From Pseudomonas monsensis (GTDB lineage: Bacteria; Pseudomonadota; Gammaproteobacteria; Pseudomonadales; Pseudomonadaceae): a DNA stretch of 64,000 nt. A model generated the notes under the pieces. It was not told the origin of the DNA. It ran no database searches and saw only the letters and a program-made list of their open reading frames with translations. The translations under genes and the position numbers were made by a program. The stretch covers positions 4,033,501 to 4,097,500 of the forward strand of contig NZ_CP077087.1 of the NCBI RefSeq assembly GCF_014268495.2. Direction: 5' to 3'. Shown in pieces: positions 25,049 to 34,140 of the stretch; the first letter of the stretch is position 1; every line of letters begins with the position of its first letter.

Positions 25049-25255
25049 TCAGTCATCATCCCGATCGCGGTAGTAGCGACGGCCATCACGGCGGTCGTCA
25101 TCCCGGTCATCCCAGCGCCGGTCATGATCGTAATAACGCTCATGATCGCGGTCGTAGTGCCGGCCATGGCGGTGACCCTCATCAAAATCCGCCACACACC
25201 CGCCCAGCAAAACGGCGGCAGTCACAGTCAGCAGCATCGTTGTCACACGCTTCAT
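25049..25255 (-). CDS. Small His/Asp/Arg-rich lipoprotein
   Basis: This 68-residue lipoprotein has a signal peptide and lipobox (VTAAVLLGGC). The mature 49 residues are almost wholly His, Asp, Arg and Tyr (HYDRDHERYYDHDRRWDDRD), a low-complexity, strongly zwitterionic composition that could bind metal ions or interact with the envelope. It is too short for a domain assignment. A similar composition is seen in other short Pseudomonas envelope proteins, but the role is unknown. Confidence 0.65.
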   Translation of the reverse strand: MKRVTTMLLTVTAAVLLGGCVADFDEGHRHGRHYDRDHERYYDHDRRWDDRDDDRRDGRRYYRDRDDD

Positions 25256-25361
25256 TCAACACTTCCCTAAAACCAAGGTCTTGACGACGGAATCGGCCAA
25301 CGCTGCCCTTGCCTTCAGGACGCGGTGCGCGCAGCCGCAGATAAGACCGGGTAAAACGCCG

Positions 25362-25560
25362 ATGATTCACTGGCCAGCGATGGACGCGACCATGGGCCTG
25401 GCATTCGCGGCGACGGGGATTTTCTATCCGATGTCCGGCACCTTGCTTGGTTGGCTCGGGGTGGCGTTGACCGGTTCGGACACGGCCTCCAACGTGCTGT
25501 TTGGCGGGCTGCAGCGGGTCACATCGGAACAGCTCGGCATCAGTCCGGTGTTGATGGCGT
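25362..25560 (+). pseudogene. Fragment of L-lactate permease (LctP/LldP)
   Basis: About 66 codons match the C-terminal region of lactate permease: GLAFAATGIFYPMSGTLLGW followed by LGVALTGSDTASNVLFGGLQ and VTSEQLGISPVLMA. Everything before and after is missing: the frame runs out into a REP-like inverted repeat (25566-25651) where the family normally continues with the GGVMGKM motif. No promoter or ribosome site is evident. It is a gene remnant, presumably left by a deletion or rearrangement. Confidence 0.75.
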
Positions 25561-25565
25561 TTGTG

Positions 25566-25651
25566 AGAGTCTGCTCGCGAAGGCGCTGTGTGATTCAGCC
25601 AACAGGCTGACTGATCCGACACTGTCGAGAGCAAGCTCCCTCCCCTGTGGG
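25566..25651. repeat. Diverged inverted REP pair abutting the lactate-permease remnant
   Basis: Arms TCTGCTCGCGAAGGCG and AGAGCAAGCTCCCTCC lie about 40 bp apart and begin exactly where the permease homology ends. The rest of the 25256-25826 gap is the permease remnant and a 175-bp leader for paoA. Confidence 0.7.
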
Positions 25652-25826
25652 CGCTGAGTCGCGCAGCAGACTCATGAGCTCTGCGCATAACTCTATAGCG
25701 AAAATCCGCAAAAACCTTTTCCCCTCCGTGCAGGTCATTTCAAGAACGAGACCGGCAAGCATGCCGGCGCGCCCGATTGAGCCTTCAATCCCTGCCGTCC
25801 TGATTAAGCCAGAGAGGAATCGAAGC

Positions 25827-26450
25827 ATGACGATTTCCCGACGAAGATTCCTGATCCTCGGCGCGGTGACCGCCACCGCGTTTGCAATGCCGCCTTTCAT
25901 TAGCCTCAAGGCCTACGCGGCCAGTCTGGAGCAACCGGCCATGGCCAAAGTAACCCTCAACGTCAACGGTAAACCTCAAGCCCTTGAGGTCGACAACCGC
26001 ACCACGCTGCTCGATGCGCTGCGCGAACACCTGCACCTGACCGGCAGCAAAAAAGGCTGCGACCACGGCCAGTGCGGCGCCTGTACCGTTATCGCCGATG
26101 GCCGCCGCATCAATGCCTGCCTGACCCTGGCAGTGATGCACGAAAACAGCGAGATCACCACCATCGAAGGCCTTGGCATGCCCGACAGCCTGCACCCGAT
26201 GCAAGCCGCGTTCATCAAGCACGACGGCTACCAGTGCGGTTACTGCACGCCAGGGCAGATCTGCTCGGCGGTGGCGGTGCTCAAGGAGATTCGCGAGGGC
26301 ATTCCCAGCCACGTCAGCCCCAGCCTGACCGAAGCGCCGCATCTGATCGCCAGTGAATTCCAGGAGCGCATGAGCGGCAATATCTGCCGTTGCGGCGCCT
26401 ACTCCAACATCATCGATGCCATCACTGAAGTCGCGCAGGTGCCCGCATGA
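25827..26450 (+). CDS. paoA: Periplasmic aldehyde dehydrogenase, [2Fe-2S] subunit
   Basis: This 207-residue iron-sulfur subunit of a PaoABC-type molybdenum hydroxylase passes electrons from the molybdenum centre. A twin-arginine signal (MTISRRRFLILGAV) targets the folded complex to the periplasm. The plant-type cluster ligands are Cys78, Cys83, Cys86 and Cys98 (GCDHGQCGACTV), and the second cluster uses Cys137, Cys140, Cys187 and Cys189. ATG at 25827 is chosen because it follows GAGAGGAA and begins the Tat signal. The stop overlaps paoB (ATGA). Confidence 0.92.
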   Translation: MTISRRRFLILGAVTATAFAMPPFISLKAYAASLEQPAMAKVTLNVNGKPQALEVDNRTTLLDALREHLHLTGSKKGCDHGQCGACTVIADGRRINACLTLAVMHENSEITTIEGLGMPDSLHPMQAAFIKHDGYQCGYCTPGQICSAVAVLKEIREGIPSHVSPSLTEAPHLIASEFQERMSGNICRCGAYSNIIDAITEVAQVPA

Positions 26451-27403
26451 GACCGTTCAATTACAGCCGCGCCGATTCCCCTGCCGCAGCCGCAGCGCTG
26501 GCGGCACAGGTCGAAGGCGCGAAGTTCATCGCCGGCGGCACCAACCTGCTCGACCTGATGAAACTCGACATCGAAACCCCGTTGCATCTGATCGACGTCA
26601 ACCACTTGGGCCTGGATCAAATCGAAGCCACGCCCGACGGCGGACTGCGCATCGGTGCCCTGGTGCGCAACACCGACCTGGCCGCCGACCACCGCGTGCG
26701 TAACGACTACGCCCTGCTCTCCCGCGCCTTGCTCGCCGGTGCCTCCGGCCAATTGCGCAACATGGCCAGCACCGCCGGCAACCTGCTGCAACGCACACGT
26801 TGCCCGTACTTCTATGACGTCAATCAGGCCTGCAACAAGCGTCAGCCCGGCAGCGGTTGCGCGGCGATTGGCGGGGTCAGTCGGCAACTGGGATTGATCG
26901 GTGTCAGCGACGCCTGCATCGCCACCCACCCCAGCGACATGGCGATTGCCATGCGCGCACTCGACGCGCAGGTGGAAACGGTGAAGCCGGACGGCACCAT
27001 CCGCAGCATCGCCATCGCCGATTTCCATCAGCTCCCGGGTAACACACCGAACGTCGAAACCAGCCTCAGCCCCGGCGAGTTCATCACTTCGGTGACGCTG
27101 CCCGCCCCGGTCGGTGGTACGCACCTTTATCACAAGGTGCGCGATCGCTCGTCGTACGCCTTTGCCCTGGTGTCGGTCGGGCTGATTCTGCACAAGGATG
27201 GCAGCGGTCGTGTCGCGGTCGGCGGTGTCGCGCCGAAACCTTGGCGGGTCGAAGCGGCCGAAGCGCTGCTGCCCAACGGTGCAAAAGCGGTCAGTGAGCG
27301 CCTGCTCGACGGCGCCACGCCGACCCGCGACAACCAATTCAAACTGACCCTGGTCGAGCGCACGCTCGGCTCGGTGTTGGCGCAAGCGAGGGAAGACGCA
27401 TGA
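26447..27403 (+). CDS. paoB: Periplasmic aldehyde dehydrogenase, FAD/[4Fe-4S] subunit
   Basis: This 318-residue FAD subunit carries the FIAGGTNLLDLM flavin-binding motif near residue 28 and the ASGQLRNMASTAGNLLQ segment. Cysteines at 119, 129, 138 and 157 (RTRCPYFYDVNQACNKRQPG and following) form the extra [4Fe-4S] site that distinguishes PaoB from ordinary xanthine dehydrogenase flavin subunits. It has no signal of its own and would be exported with PaoA. It overlaps both neighbours by four bases. Confidence 0.92.
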   Translation: MRPFNYSRADSPAAAAALAAQVEGAKFIAGGTNLLDLMKLDIETPLHLIDVNHLGLDQIEATPDGGLRIGALVRNTDLAADHRVRNDYALLSRALLAGASGQLRNMASTAGNLLQRTRCPYFYDVNQACNKRQPGSGCAAIGGVSRQLGLIGVSDACIATHPSDMAIAMRALDAQVETVKPDGTIRSIAIADFHQLPGNTPNVETSLSPGEFITSVTLPAPVGGTHLYHKVRDRSSYAFALVSVGLILHKDGSGRVAVGGVAPKPWRVEAAEALLPNGAKAVSERLLDGATPTRDNQFKLTLVERTLGSVLAQAREDA

Positions 27404-29598
27404 AATTCGACACGCCCGCCACCACCAACCCGATCGACCAGTTGAAGGTCGTCGGCAAACCCACCGACCGCATCGAAGGCCCGCTGAAAACCAGCGGCCA
27501 GGCGCCGTATGCCTACGAGCAACACGAGGCCGTGGCCAATCAGGCTTACGGTTTCATGGTCGGTTCGGCGATTGCCAAGGGTCGGATCACCCACATTGAT
27601 CTGGACGCCGCCAAAGCCGCGCCCGGCGTGCTGGCCATTGTCACCGCCGCCAACGCCGGCAAGCTCGGCAAAGGCAAATACAACGCGGCGCCGCTGCTCG
27701 CCGGTCCCGAGGTGCAGCACTATCACCAGGCTGTGGCACTGGTGGTCGCCGAAACCTTCGAGCAGGCTCGCGCCGCCGCGCAACGGGTCAAGGTCGATTA
27801 CGTCGCGGACAAAGGCCAGTTCGATCTGGCCAACGTGCGCGACCAGGGTGTCGAAGACAAAGACGAATTGCCCGACGTCACCCATGGCGACTTCGACACG
27901 GCCTTTGCCGCCGCCCCGGTGCAGTTCGACCAGACCTACACCACCCCCGATCAATCCCACGCGATGATGGAGCCGCACGCCACACTCGCGGCGTGGAAAG
28001 GCGATCAACTGACCCTGTGGACGTCGAACCAGATGATCGCCTGGAGTGTCGACGACGTTGCCACCACCCTCGGTTTGTCCCAAGAGAAAGTCCGCCTGAT
28101 TTCGCCCTACATTGGCGGCGGCTTCGGCGGCAAATTATTCATCCGCGCCGACGCGATCCTCGCCGCCCTCGGCGCGCGCATGGCCGGCAGACCGGTGAAA
28201 GTCGCCATCGCCCGCCCGCAAATGGCCAACAACACCACCCACCGCCCGGCCACCATCCAGCGCATTCGCCTGGGTGCCACGGCCGACGGCAAGCTCAGCG
28301 CCATTGCCCACGAAGGCTGGTCGGGCAACCTCAAGGACGGCAAGGTCGAAGTCGCGGCGCAGCCGAGTCAGTTGCTCTATGCGGCCGAAAACCGCCGGGT
28401 GACCATGCGTCGGGCACCGCTGGATCTGCCCGAGGGCAATTCCATGCGTGCGCCGGGTGAAGCCCCAGGCCTGATGGCTCTGGAGATCGCCATGGACGAG
28501 ATGGCCGAGCAGCTCAAGCTCGATCCGGTTCAGTTCCGCATCCTCAACGACACCCAGGTCGATCCGGTGAAAACCGAGCGTCCGTTCTCCCAGCGACGCC
28601 TGATCGAATGCCTGCAGACCGGCGCCGAAACATTCGGCTGGAATCAACGCGCTGCCACCCCCGGCAGCCGCCGCGAAGGCCGTTGGCTGATCGGCATGGG
28701 CGTCGCCGCAGCGTTCCGCAACAACCTGCTGCTCAAGTCCGGCGCACGGGTGCGTCTGGAACGTGATGGCAAGGTCACGGTGGAAACCGACATGACCGAC
28801 ATCGGCACTGGCAGCTATACGATCATCGCGCAGACGGCGGCCGAGATGATGGGGGTGGCATTAGAAGATGTCGTGGTGCGTCTGGGCGATTCGGATTTTC
28901 CGGTGTCGTCCGGTTCCGGCGGACAATTTGGCGGCAACTGCTCGACGGCCGGGGTGTATGCCGCGTGCATGAAGTTGCGTGAAGCTGTCGCTGGCAAGTT
29001 GGGCATGGCAGCGGATCAGGCAGCGTTCGTCGACGGCCAGGTGAGCGTCGGCAGCAAGCGCGTGCCATTGCGCGATGCCGCGCGCGATGGTGTGGTGGTG
29101 GCTGAGGACAGTATCGAATTCGGCGACCTGGACAAGCAGTATCAGCAGTCGACCTTCGGTGCGCATTTCGTCGAAGTGGCGGTGGATGCCGCCACCGGTG
29201 AAGTGCGTGTGCGACGCATGCTCGCGGTGTGTGCCGCCGGGCGCATCCTCAACCCGAAAGCAGCGCGCAGCCAGGTGATCGGGGCGATGACCATGGGCGT
29301 CGGTGCGGCGTTGATGGAGGAGCTGGCGGTGGACAAGAAGCTCGGTTTCTTCGTCAACCATGATCTGGCCGGATATGAAGTGCCGGTGCACGCCGACATT
29401 CCGCATCAGGAGGTGATCTTCCTTGACGAGACCGATCCGCTTTCGTCGCCGATGAAGGCCAAGGGTGTAGGTGAGCTGGGGATTTGCGGGGTGAGCGCGG
29501 CGGTGGCCAATGCGATCTACAACGCCACCGGAGCACGGGTGCGCGATTATCCGATCACCCTGGACAAAATTCTCTCGTCCTTGCCCGAGATGATCTGA
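27400..29598 (+). CDS. paoC: Periplasmic aldehyde dehydrogenase, molybdenum subunit
   Basis: This 732-residue catalytic subunit binds molybdopterin cytosine dinucleotide and oxidises aldehydes, often aromatic ones, to acids. Motifs include the GGGFGGK loop (near residue 244) and the active-site Glu692 in KGVGELGICG. Its length equals E. coli PaoC. No PaoD/XdhC-like maturation gene follows in this window, so the chaperone must be encoded elsewhere. A 44-bp palindromic element begins five bases after the stop and may end the operon. Confidence 0.93.
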   Translation: MKFDTPATTNPIDQLKVVGKPTDRIEGPLKTSGQAPYAYEQHEAVANQAYGFMVGSAIAKGRITHIDLDAAKAAPGVLAIVTAANAGKLGKGKYNAAPLLAGPEVQHYHQAVALVVAETFEQARAAAQRVKVDYVADKGQFDLANVRDQGVEDKDELPDVTHGDFDTAFAAAPVQFDQTYTTPDQSHAMMEPHATLAAWKGDQLTLWTSNQMIAWSVDDVATTLGLSQEKVRLISPYIGGGFGGKLFIRADAILAALGARMAGRPVKVAIARPQMANNTTHRPATIQRIRLGATADGKLSAIAHEGWSGNLKDGKVEVAAQPSQLLYAAENRRVTMRRAPLDLPEGNSMRAPGEAPGLMALEIAMDEMAEQLKLDPVQFRILNDTQVDPVKTERPFSQRRLIECLQTGAETFGWNQRAATPGSRREGRWLIGMGVAAAFRNNLLLKSGARVRLERDGKVTVETDMTDIGTGSYTIIAQTAAEMMGVALEDVVVRLGDSDFPVSSGSGGQFGGNCSTAGVYAACMKLREAVAGKLGMAADQAAFVDGQVSVGSKRVPLRDAARDGVVVAEDSIEFGDLDKQYQQSTFGAHFVEVAVDAATGEVRVRRMLAVCAAGRILNPKAARSQVIGAMTMGVGAALMEELAVDKKLGFFVNHDLAGYEVPVHADIPHQEVIFLDETDPLSSPMKAKGVGELGICGVSAAVANAIYNATGARVRDYPITLDKILSSLPEMI

Positions 29599-29602
29599 AA
29601 GC

Positions 29603-29646
29603 CCCTCACCCTGGCCCTCTCCCAAAGGGAGAGGATTGGGTGAGGG
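29603..29646. repeat. Short palindromic element related to the composite repeats
   Basis: Inverted ends CCCTCACCC and GGGTGAGGG enclose a nested CCCTCTCCC/GGGAGAGG hairpin. It has the ends of the 13346 and 42485 elements but no core unit. Located directly after paoC, it could act as a transcript end. Confidence 0.8.
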
Positions 29647-29679
29647 CCTTGTAGCACATGGGCATGGGGAACTGGCGCG

Positions 29680-30156
29680 TCACTCACTCCGCGGATACTG
29701 CGCCTCCCCTACTTGCTCCATCCACTCCACCACCTCGCCGTCCAGCACCTCGGCAATCGCAATGTGCGTCATCGCCGTCGTCGGTGCTGCGCCATGCCAA
29801 TGCTTCACATCTGGCGCAATCCACACCGTGTCGCCAGGGCGAATCTCGCGTATTGGCTGGCCCCATTCCTGCACGAAACCGGCACCGGCCGTCACGATCA
29901 ACGTCTGCCCCAACGGGTGGGTGTGCCATGCCGTCCGCGCTCCCGGCTCGAACGTCACCGTGGCGCCGCTGACCCGCGCGGCATCCGAGCCCTTGAACGG
30001 CGCATCGACCCGCACGATTCCGGTGAACCAATCCGCCGGGCCGCGGGCCGAAGGTTGTGAGCCATTGGGCGTGACCGTCACGCGTGAACTTTCATTGGCC
30101 TGCACATCCGCAGCCAACAGAGACAACGTCAACGCTGAAGCAGTAATCGGGTTCAT
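29680..30156 (-). CDS. Secreted cupin-domain protein
   Basis: This 158-residue single-domain cupin has an N-terminal signal-like segment (MNPITASALTLSLLAADVQA). Metal ligands are in AWHTHPLGQTLIV and the second cupin motif APDVKHWHGAAPT. Proteins of this type resemble carboxymuconolactone-decarboxylase-linked cupins and quercetinase-like proteins, but no substrate can be assigned. ATG at 30156 has a GGAGG site at seven bases; the longer frame is rejected. It is divergent from a LysR gene, which may regulate it. Confidence 0.8.
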   Translation of the reverse strand: MNPITASALTLSLLAADVQANESSRVTVTPNGSQPSARGPADWFTGIVRVDAPFKGSDAARVSGATVTFEPGARTAWHTHPLGQTLIVTAGAGFVQEWGQPIREIRPGDTVWIAPDVKHWHGAAPTTAMTHIAIAEVLDGEVVEWMEQVGEAQYPRSE

Positions 30157-30286
30157 GACATGCCCTCCAGAATGCAAAAAAAATCGGTAGGTGCAGCCTT
30201 CGGCAGCGCCTGCAGGTCACTTTAGCGGGCCGTACTCTTCAGATAATCGACTAGAATTCGAAAAAACTTATGCAGGACACTCATCA

Positions 30287-31180
30287 ATGCTTCGGGAAAA
30301 CGCCACTGACCTGCTCGCCTTCCTCGCCGTCGCGCGCGCGCGCAGCTTCACCAAGGCAGCCGCCAAACTGGGCGTTTCGCAATCGGCACTCAGCCACACC
30401 ATCCGCGCCCTCGAAACCCGTCTGGGCCTGCGCCTGCTGACCCGCACCACCCGCAGCGTTTCGCCCACCGAGGCCGGCGAACACCTGCTGCAAAGCATCG
30501 GCCCGCGTTTCGAAGAGATCGAGCGCGAACTCGCCGCCCTGAGTCACCTGCGTGAAACCCCGGCCGGCAGAATCCGCATCAGTGCCACCGACCATTCGCT
30601 GGACTGGCTGCTGCGCCCGGTGCTGCAGACCTTTCTGCCCAAGTATCCGGACATCGCCGTCGAGGTCTGCTGCGATTACGGCTTCGTCGATATTGCGGGA
30701 CAAGGCTTCGATGCGGGCGTGCGCCTGGGCGAGGACGTCGCCCAAGGCATGATCGCCACCCGCATCGGCCCGGACATGCGCATGGCGGTGGTCGGTGCGC
30801 CGGAGTACTTCGCCCGTCATCCGGCACCGCACACCCCACGGGATTTGACCGGGCATGCCTGCAACAACCTGCGCCTGCCGACCAACGGCGGGCTCTATAC
30901 CTGGGAGTTCGAGAAGGATGGCGAACGCCTGAAAGTGCGTGTCTCGGGGCAGATCACCCTGAACGGCGTCTACCCGCTGCTCAATGCGGCGCTGGATGGC
31001 TTTGGCCTGAGTTACATCCCGCAGAACATCGTCGCGCCGTATCTGGCCGAGGGCCGTCTGCAGCAAGTTCTGGAGGACTGGTGCCCGACGTTCGCCGGCT
31101 ATCACCTGTACTACCCGAGCCGACGCCAGGCGGCGCCGGCGTTTGCCTTGTTATTGGAGGCGTTGCGGTTTCGCGGTTGA
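30287..31180 (+). CDS. LysR-family transcriptional regulator
   Basis: This 297-residue protein has an N-terminal LysR helix-turn-helix (residues 5-62: SFTKAAAKLGVSQSALSHTI, RALETRLGLRLLTRTTRSVS) and a type 2 periplasmic-binding effector domain. Family relatives commonly control a divergent oxidoreductase gene; here the cupin gene (29680-30156) is divergent and an aldo/keto reductase is convergent 6 bp beyond the stop. Inducer is unknown. ATG at 30287 is favoured because the upstream extension has no LysR similarity. Confidence 0.88.
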   Translation: MLRENATDLLAFLAVARARSFTKAAAKLGVSQSALSHTIRALETRLGLRLLTRTTRSVSPTEAGEHLLQSIGPRFEEIERELAALSHLRETPAGRIRISATDHSLDWLLRPVLQTFLPKYPDIAVEVCCDYGFVDIAGQGFDAGVRLGEDVAQGMIATRIGPDMRMAVVGAPEYFARHPAPHTPRDLTGHACNNLRLPTNGGLYTWEFEKDGERLKVRVSGQITLNGVYPLLNAALDGFGLSYIPQNIVAPYLAEGRLQQVLEDWCPTFAGYHLYYPSRRQAAPAFALLLEALRFRG

Positions 31181-31186
31181 GCGGCC

Positions 31187-32131
31187 CTAACCAAGCAACG
31201 CAATCAACTGGTGCCGCTGCGCATCCGTCAACATCGGCCCGAACCCGGCCCGGGCGTTATCGGCCATGTAGCGCGGATTGCTGGTGCCCGGAATCACACA
31301 GGTCACCGCTGGATGCGCCAGCAGAAACTTCAGCGCCAGTTGCGGCCAGCTATTGACCTGCACGTCCGAGACCCAGCCCGGCAGCGGCTTGTCCTTGAGC
31401 CTGGCGAGCACCCCACCGCCGCCAAACGGCCGGTTGCAGATCACGGCCACGCCGCGCTCGCGGCACAGCGGCAAGAGGCGCTTTTCCACACCACGATCGT
31501 CGAGGGCGTAGTTGATTTGCAGGAAGTCGACGGGCTCGGCCTTGAGTACCGCTTCGACTTCGTCATAAGCCGAAGGCGTGTAATGGGTAATGCCGATGTA
31601 GCGGATGCGCCCCTGCTCTTTCCACTCCCGCAGGGTCGGCAGGTGGGTTTGCCAGTCGAGCAGGTTGTGGATCTGCATCAGGTCGATGCGTTCGGTGCGC
31701 AGCAGGCTGAACGACTGCTCCATCTGCGCGATGCCCTCGGCGCGCCCGCGGGTCCACACCTTGGTGGCCAGAAACGCTGGCGAGCGCGGTTCGTGGATCG
31801 ACAGCAGTTCACCGGTGGTCTGTTCGGCACGGCCATACATCGGCGAGCTGTCGATGACAGTGCCGCCCTTGCCGAACAACTCATCGAGCACGGCCGGCAG
31901 TTGCCGGTAGACCGGATCGCCCGGCGCAACGTCAAAACCGCGATAAGTGCCCAGGCCCACCATGGGCAGCGACTCGGAGCTTGAGGGGATGGCGCGGGTC
32001 TGCATGGTCTGGCCTCCGGAAATCGCGGGCGTGGTGGCAATGGCCAGCGCCCGCTCAAGGGTGAAGACCGCCGAAACCCCGGCAGCCAGTGTGAGCAATC
32101 GGCGACGGGAGTAACCCTCAGTGTGGCTCAT
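31187..32131 (-). CDS. Tat-exported aldo/keto reductase
   Basis: This 314-residue NADPH-dependent aldo/keto reductase has a twin-arginine-like signal (YSRRRLLTLAAGVSAVF), so it probably acts in the periplasm. AKR features are the catalytic Tyr in DSSPMYGRAEQTTGE, Lys in FLATKVWTRG, and His in LMQIHNLLDW. The C-terminal phosphate-binding segment (CVIPGTSNPRYMADNA) is the usual cofactor clamp. Its neighbours are the LysR/cupin pair and an alpha/beta hydrolase. Substrate is unknown. Confidence 0.85.
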   Translation of the reverse strand: MSHTEGYSRRRLLTLAAGVSAVFTLERALAIATTPAISGGQTMQTRAIPSSSESLPMVGLGTYRGFDVAPGDPVYRQLPAVLDELFGKGGTVIDSSPMYGRAEQTTGELLSIHEPRSPAFLATKVWTRGRAEGIAQMEQSFSLLRTERIDLMQIHNLLDWQTHLPTLREWKEQGRIRYIGITHYTPSAYDEVEAVLKAEPVDFLQINYALDDRGVEKRLLPLCRERGVAVICNRPFGGGGVLARLKDKPLPGWVSDVQVNSWPQLALKFLLAHPAVTCVIPGTSNPRYMADNARAGFGPMLTDAQRHQLIALLG

Positions 32132-32242
32132 GCTGGTTCCCCTGCTGCCTGGATCTGTTGCACGTTGTGTGCGCAGGCTGTCCGCTCGCCATGCTGGACT
32201 ACACTGCGACAGCGAACCCTCACACCCGTTAAAAGTAGCCGA

Positions 32243-33013
32243 ATGTCCCGACGCCTGATGTCACTCGTCGCCTTGATCGTTGCCCTGTACCTGGCGCTGT
32301 GCGCCGCGCTGTTCGTGTTTCAGCGCTCGTTGATCTACTTCCCGCGGCCCGCTGCGGTCGAAGCAGCGGACGCTCGCCTGAAACTGTCGATGCCGGATGC
32401 CGACGTTTGGGTGACTACACGAGCACGTGCCGGACCGCGAGCAGTGATCTATTTCGGCGGCAATGCCGAGGACGTGTCGCGCAATCTACCGGGGTTCGCC
32501 GAAGCCTTTCCGGATGACGCGCTGTATTTCCTGCACTATCGGGGCTTCGGCGGCAGCGGCGGCTCGCCGTCTGAGGAGGCGATTGCCAAGGACGCCCTGG
32601 CACTGTTCGATCAGGTGTACGCCAGTCATCCACAGATAGCCGTGGTCGGACGCAGCCTCGGTTCCGGCGTTGCCGTACGCCTGGCCAGTCAGCGCCCGGT
32701 GCAGCAACTGATTCTGGTGACGCCGTATAACAGTCTCGAAGAAATCGCCGAACAGCATTATCCGTGGCTACCGGTGAAATGGTTGCTCAGGGATCGCTTC
32801 GAGTCGGGCAAGTACGCCGCGCATATCCGTGTGCCGACGTTGCTGCTCGCGGCAAGTGATGACGAGGTGATTGCACGGGCCAGTACCGAGCGCTTGCTGA
32901 GCAGCTTTCCCAAGGGTGTGGCGGTGTTGAAGGTGGTGCCGGATTCGGGGCATAACTCGATTTCCGAGCGGCGGGAATATCTGCAGTGGATGGGGGATGT
33001 GTTGAATCGCTGA
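32243..33013 (+). CDS. Membrane-anchored alpha/beta hydrolase
   Basis: This 256-residue serine hydrolase of the ABHD13/BEM46 group has one N-terminal membrane anchor (about residues 5-27). The nucleophile elbow is GRSLGSGVA, with the acid in ASDDEVI and the His in PDSGHNSI. The oxyanion region is IYFGGNAEDV. ATG at 32243 begins the anchor; the earlier frame start overlaps the divergent reductase gene. Its substrate is probably an acyl or ester lipid, by family only. Confidence 0.85.
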   Translation: MSRRLMSLVALIVALYLALCAALFVFQRSLIYFPRPAAVEAADARLKLSMPDADVWVTTRARAGPRAVIYFGGNAEDVSRNLPGFAEAFPDDALYFLHYRGFGGSGGSPSEEAIAKDALALFDQVYASHPQIAVVGRSLGSGVAVRLASQRPVQQLILVTPYNSLEEIAEQHYPWLPVKWLLRDRFESGKYAAHIRVPTLLLAASDDEVIARASTERLLSSFPKGVAVLKVVPDSGHNSISERREYLQWMGDVLNR

Positions 33014-33037
33014 GGGTCGTGTGGCTTTCATGGCTCC

Positions 33038-33105
33038 ATCGCGAGCAGGCTCACTGCTACAGAGGAATGCATTTCAACTGCAGGAGTGAGCCTGCTCGCG
33101 ACAGG
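33038..33105. repeat. Inverted REP pair (CGCGAGCAGGCTCACT family)
   Basis: Arms CGCGAGCAGGCTCACT and AGTGAGCCTGCTCGCG lie about 30 bp apart, after the hydrolase stop. The remaining leader to 33273 contains an A-rich run (33155-33165) and no gene. Confidence 0.85.
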
Positions 33106-33273
33106 GCCATCCAAGGCCACTTGAATATCTGCTTGACCCACGCTTCGTCGCCTCGAAAAAAAAAGCCTTTGCCGCCCCTTGAACCAAGTCCGAAAAGCCC
33201 AGTCCTACGCGCGCCGTGTTCTGCGGTGAACCCCACTCAAGCGCTGTTCCCCTTTTTCAGAGCTGTCTGTCCC

Positions 33274-34140
33274 ATGCGCCACGCCGTCCGTTCGTCTCGC
33301 TTCGTTTCGCTGTGCCTGCTGATCCTTTCGCCGCTGTTCGCTGAAACCGCCCATGCGGGTGCGGAACGGCAACTGGTGGCGGCCATCAATGACTACCGTG
33401 CCCATCCGCAACGCTGCGATCGCCGCCCCGCACAACGCCTGGCGCCCTTGGCATTGAAGTCGAACCTGGCCTTGCCGATCGGTTATCGCTACGCCGGTGG
33501 CATGCGTGAAGCATTGAAGTCGTCCGGGTATTCCGCCGTGGCGGTGCGCAGTATTCGCGTGGTCGGTGCCGAGGACGCCGAAGCAGCCTTCGACCTGCTG
33601 CAGAACGACCACTGCGCCGCGTTGCTGGATGCGAGCTACGCCGACATCGGCGTCAGTCGTTCGCGCAATGAATGGCAAGTGGTGCTGGCACAGCCGGTGC
33701 TCGACAGTCGTGTTGGCGATAACCGCAGCGTCGGCAAGGCGTTGCTCGCCGAGGTCAACGCCGCCCGGGCGCGCCCAAGAATGTGTGGCCGTCAGCGGTT
33801 CGCCGCCGCCCGCCCCTTAAGCTGGAATGCCGCGCTCGGTGCCGCCGCGCAGGGCCACAGCAAAGCGATGGCCTACGGCAACTATTTCGCTCACCGCGAT
33901 CCGGACGGTGACCTGCCCGCCGACCGCGCCCGGGCAGCGGGCTACCGTGGCCGGCAAATCGGCGAAAATATTGCCGCCGGGCAGAGCTCACCGGGCAAGG
34001 CGATGGCCGGATGGCTGGCCAGCCCCGGGCATTGCGCCAACCTGATGAACCCGATGTTCACCCAGGTCGGCGCCGGCTTCGCCAGTGAGGCGCGCAGTGA
34101 TGAAGGGGTTTACTGGACGATGGTGTTTGGCGCGCCTTGA
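33274..34140 (+). CDS. Secreted CAP/SCP-domain protein
   Basis: This 288-residue exported protein has a signal peptide (FVSLCLLILSPLFAETAHA). The C-terminal half carries a CAP domain with the HSKAMAYGNYFAHRDPDGDL and IGENIAAGQSSPGKAMAGWL motifs and the terminal SPGHCANLMNPMFTQVGAGF segment; the N-terminal half (about 30-150) resembles a diverged second copy. Bacterial CAP proteins are of unknown function, often in the envelope. The start at 33274 is selected for its signal peptide; the longer frame would translate the REP pair. Confidence 0.85.
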   Translation: MRHAVRSSRFVSLCLLILSPLFAETAHAGAERQLVAAINDYRAHPQRCDRRPAQRLAPLALKSNLALPIGYRYAGGMREALKSSGYSAVAVRSIRVVGAEDAEAAFDLLQNDHCAALLDASYADIGVSRSRNEWQVVLAQPVLDSRVGDNRSVGKALLAEVNAARARPRMCGRQRFAAARPLSWNAALGAAAQGHSKAMAYGNYFAHRDPDGDLPADRARAAGYRGRQIGENIAAGQSSPGKAMAGWLASPGHCANLMNPMFTQVGAGFASEARSDEGVYWTMVFGAP

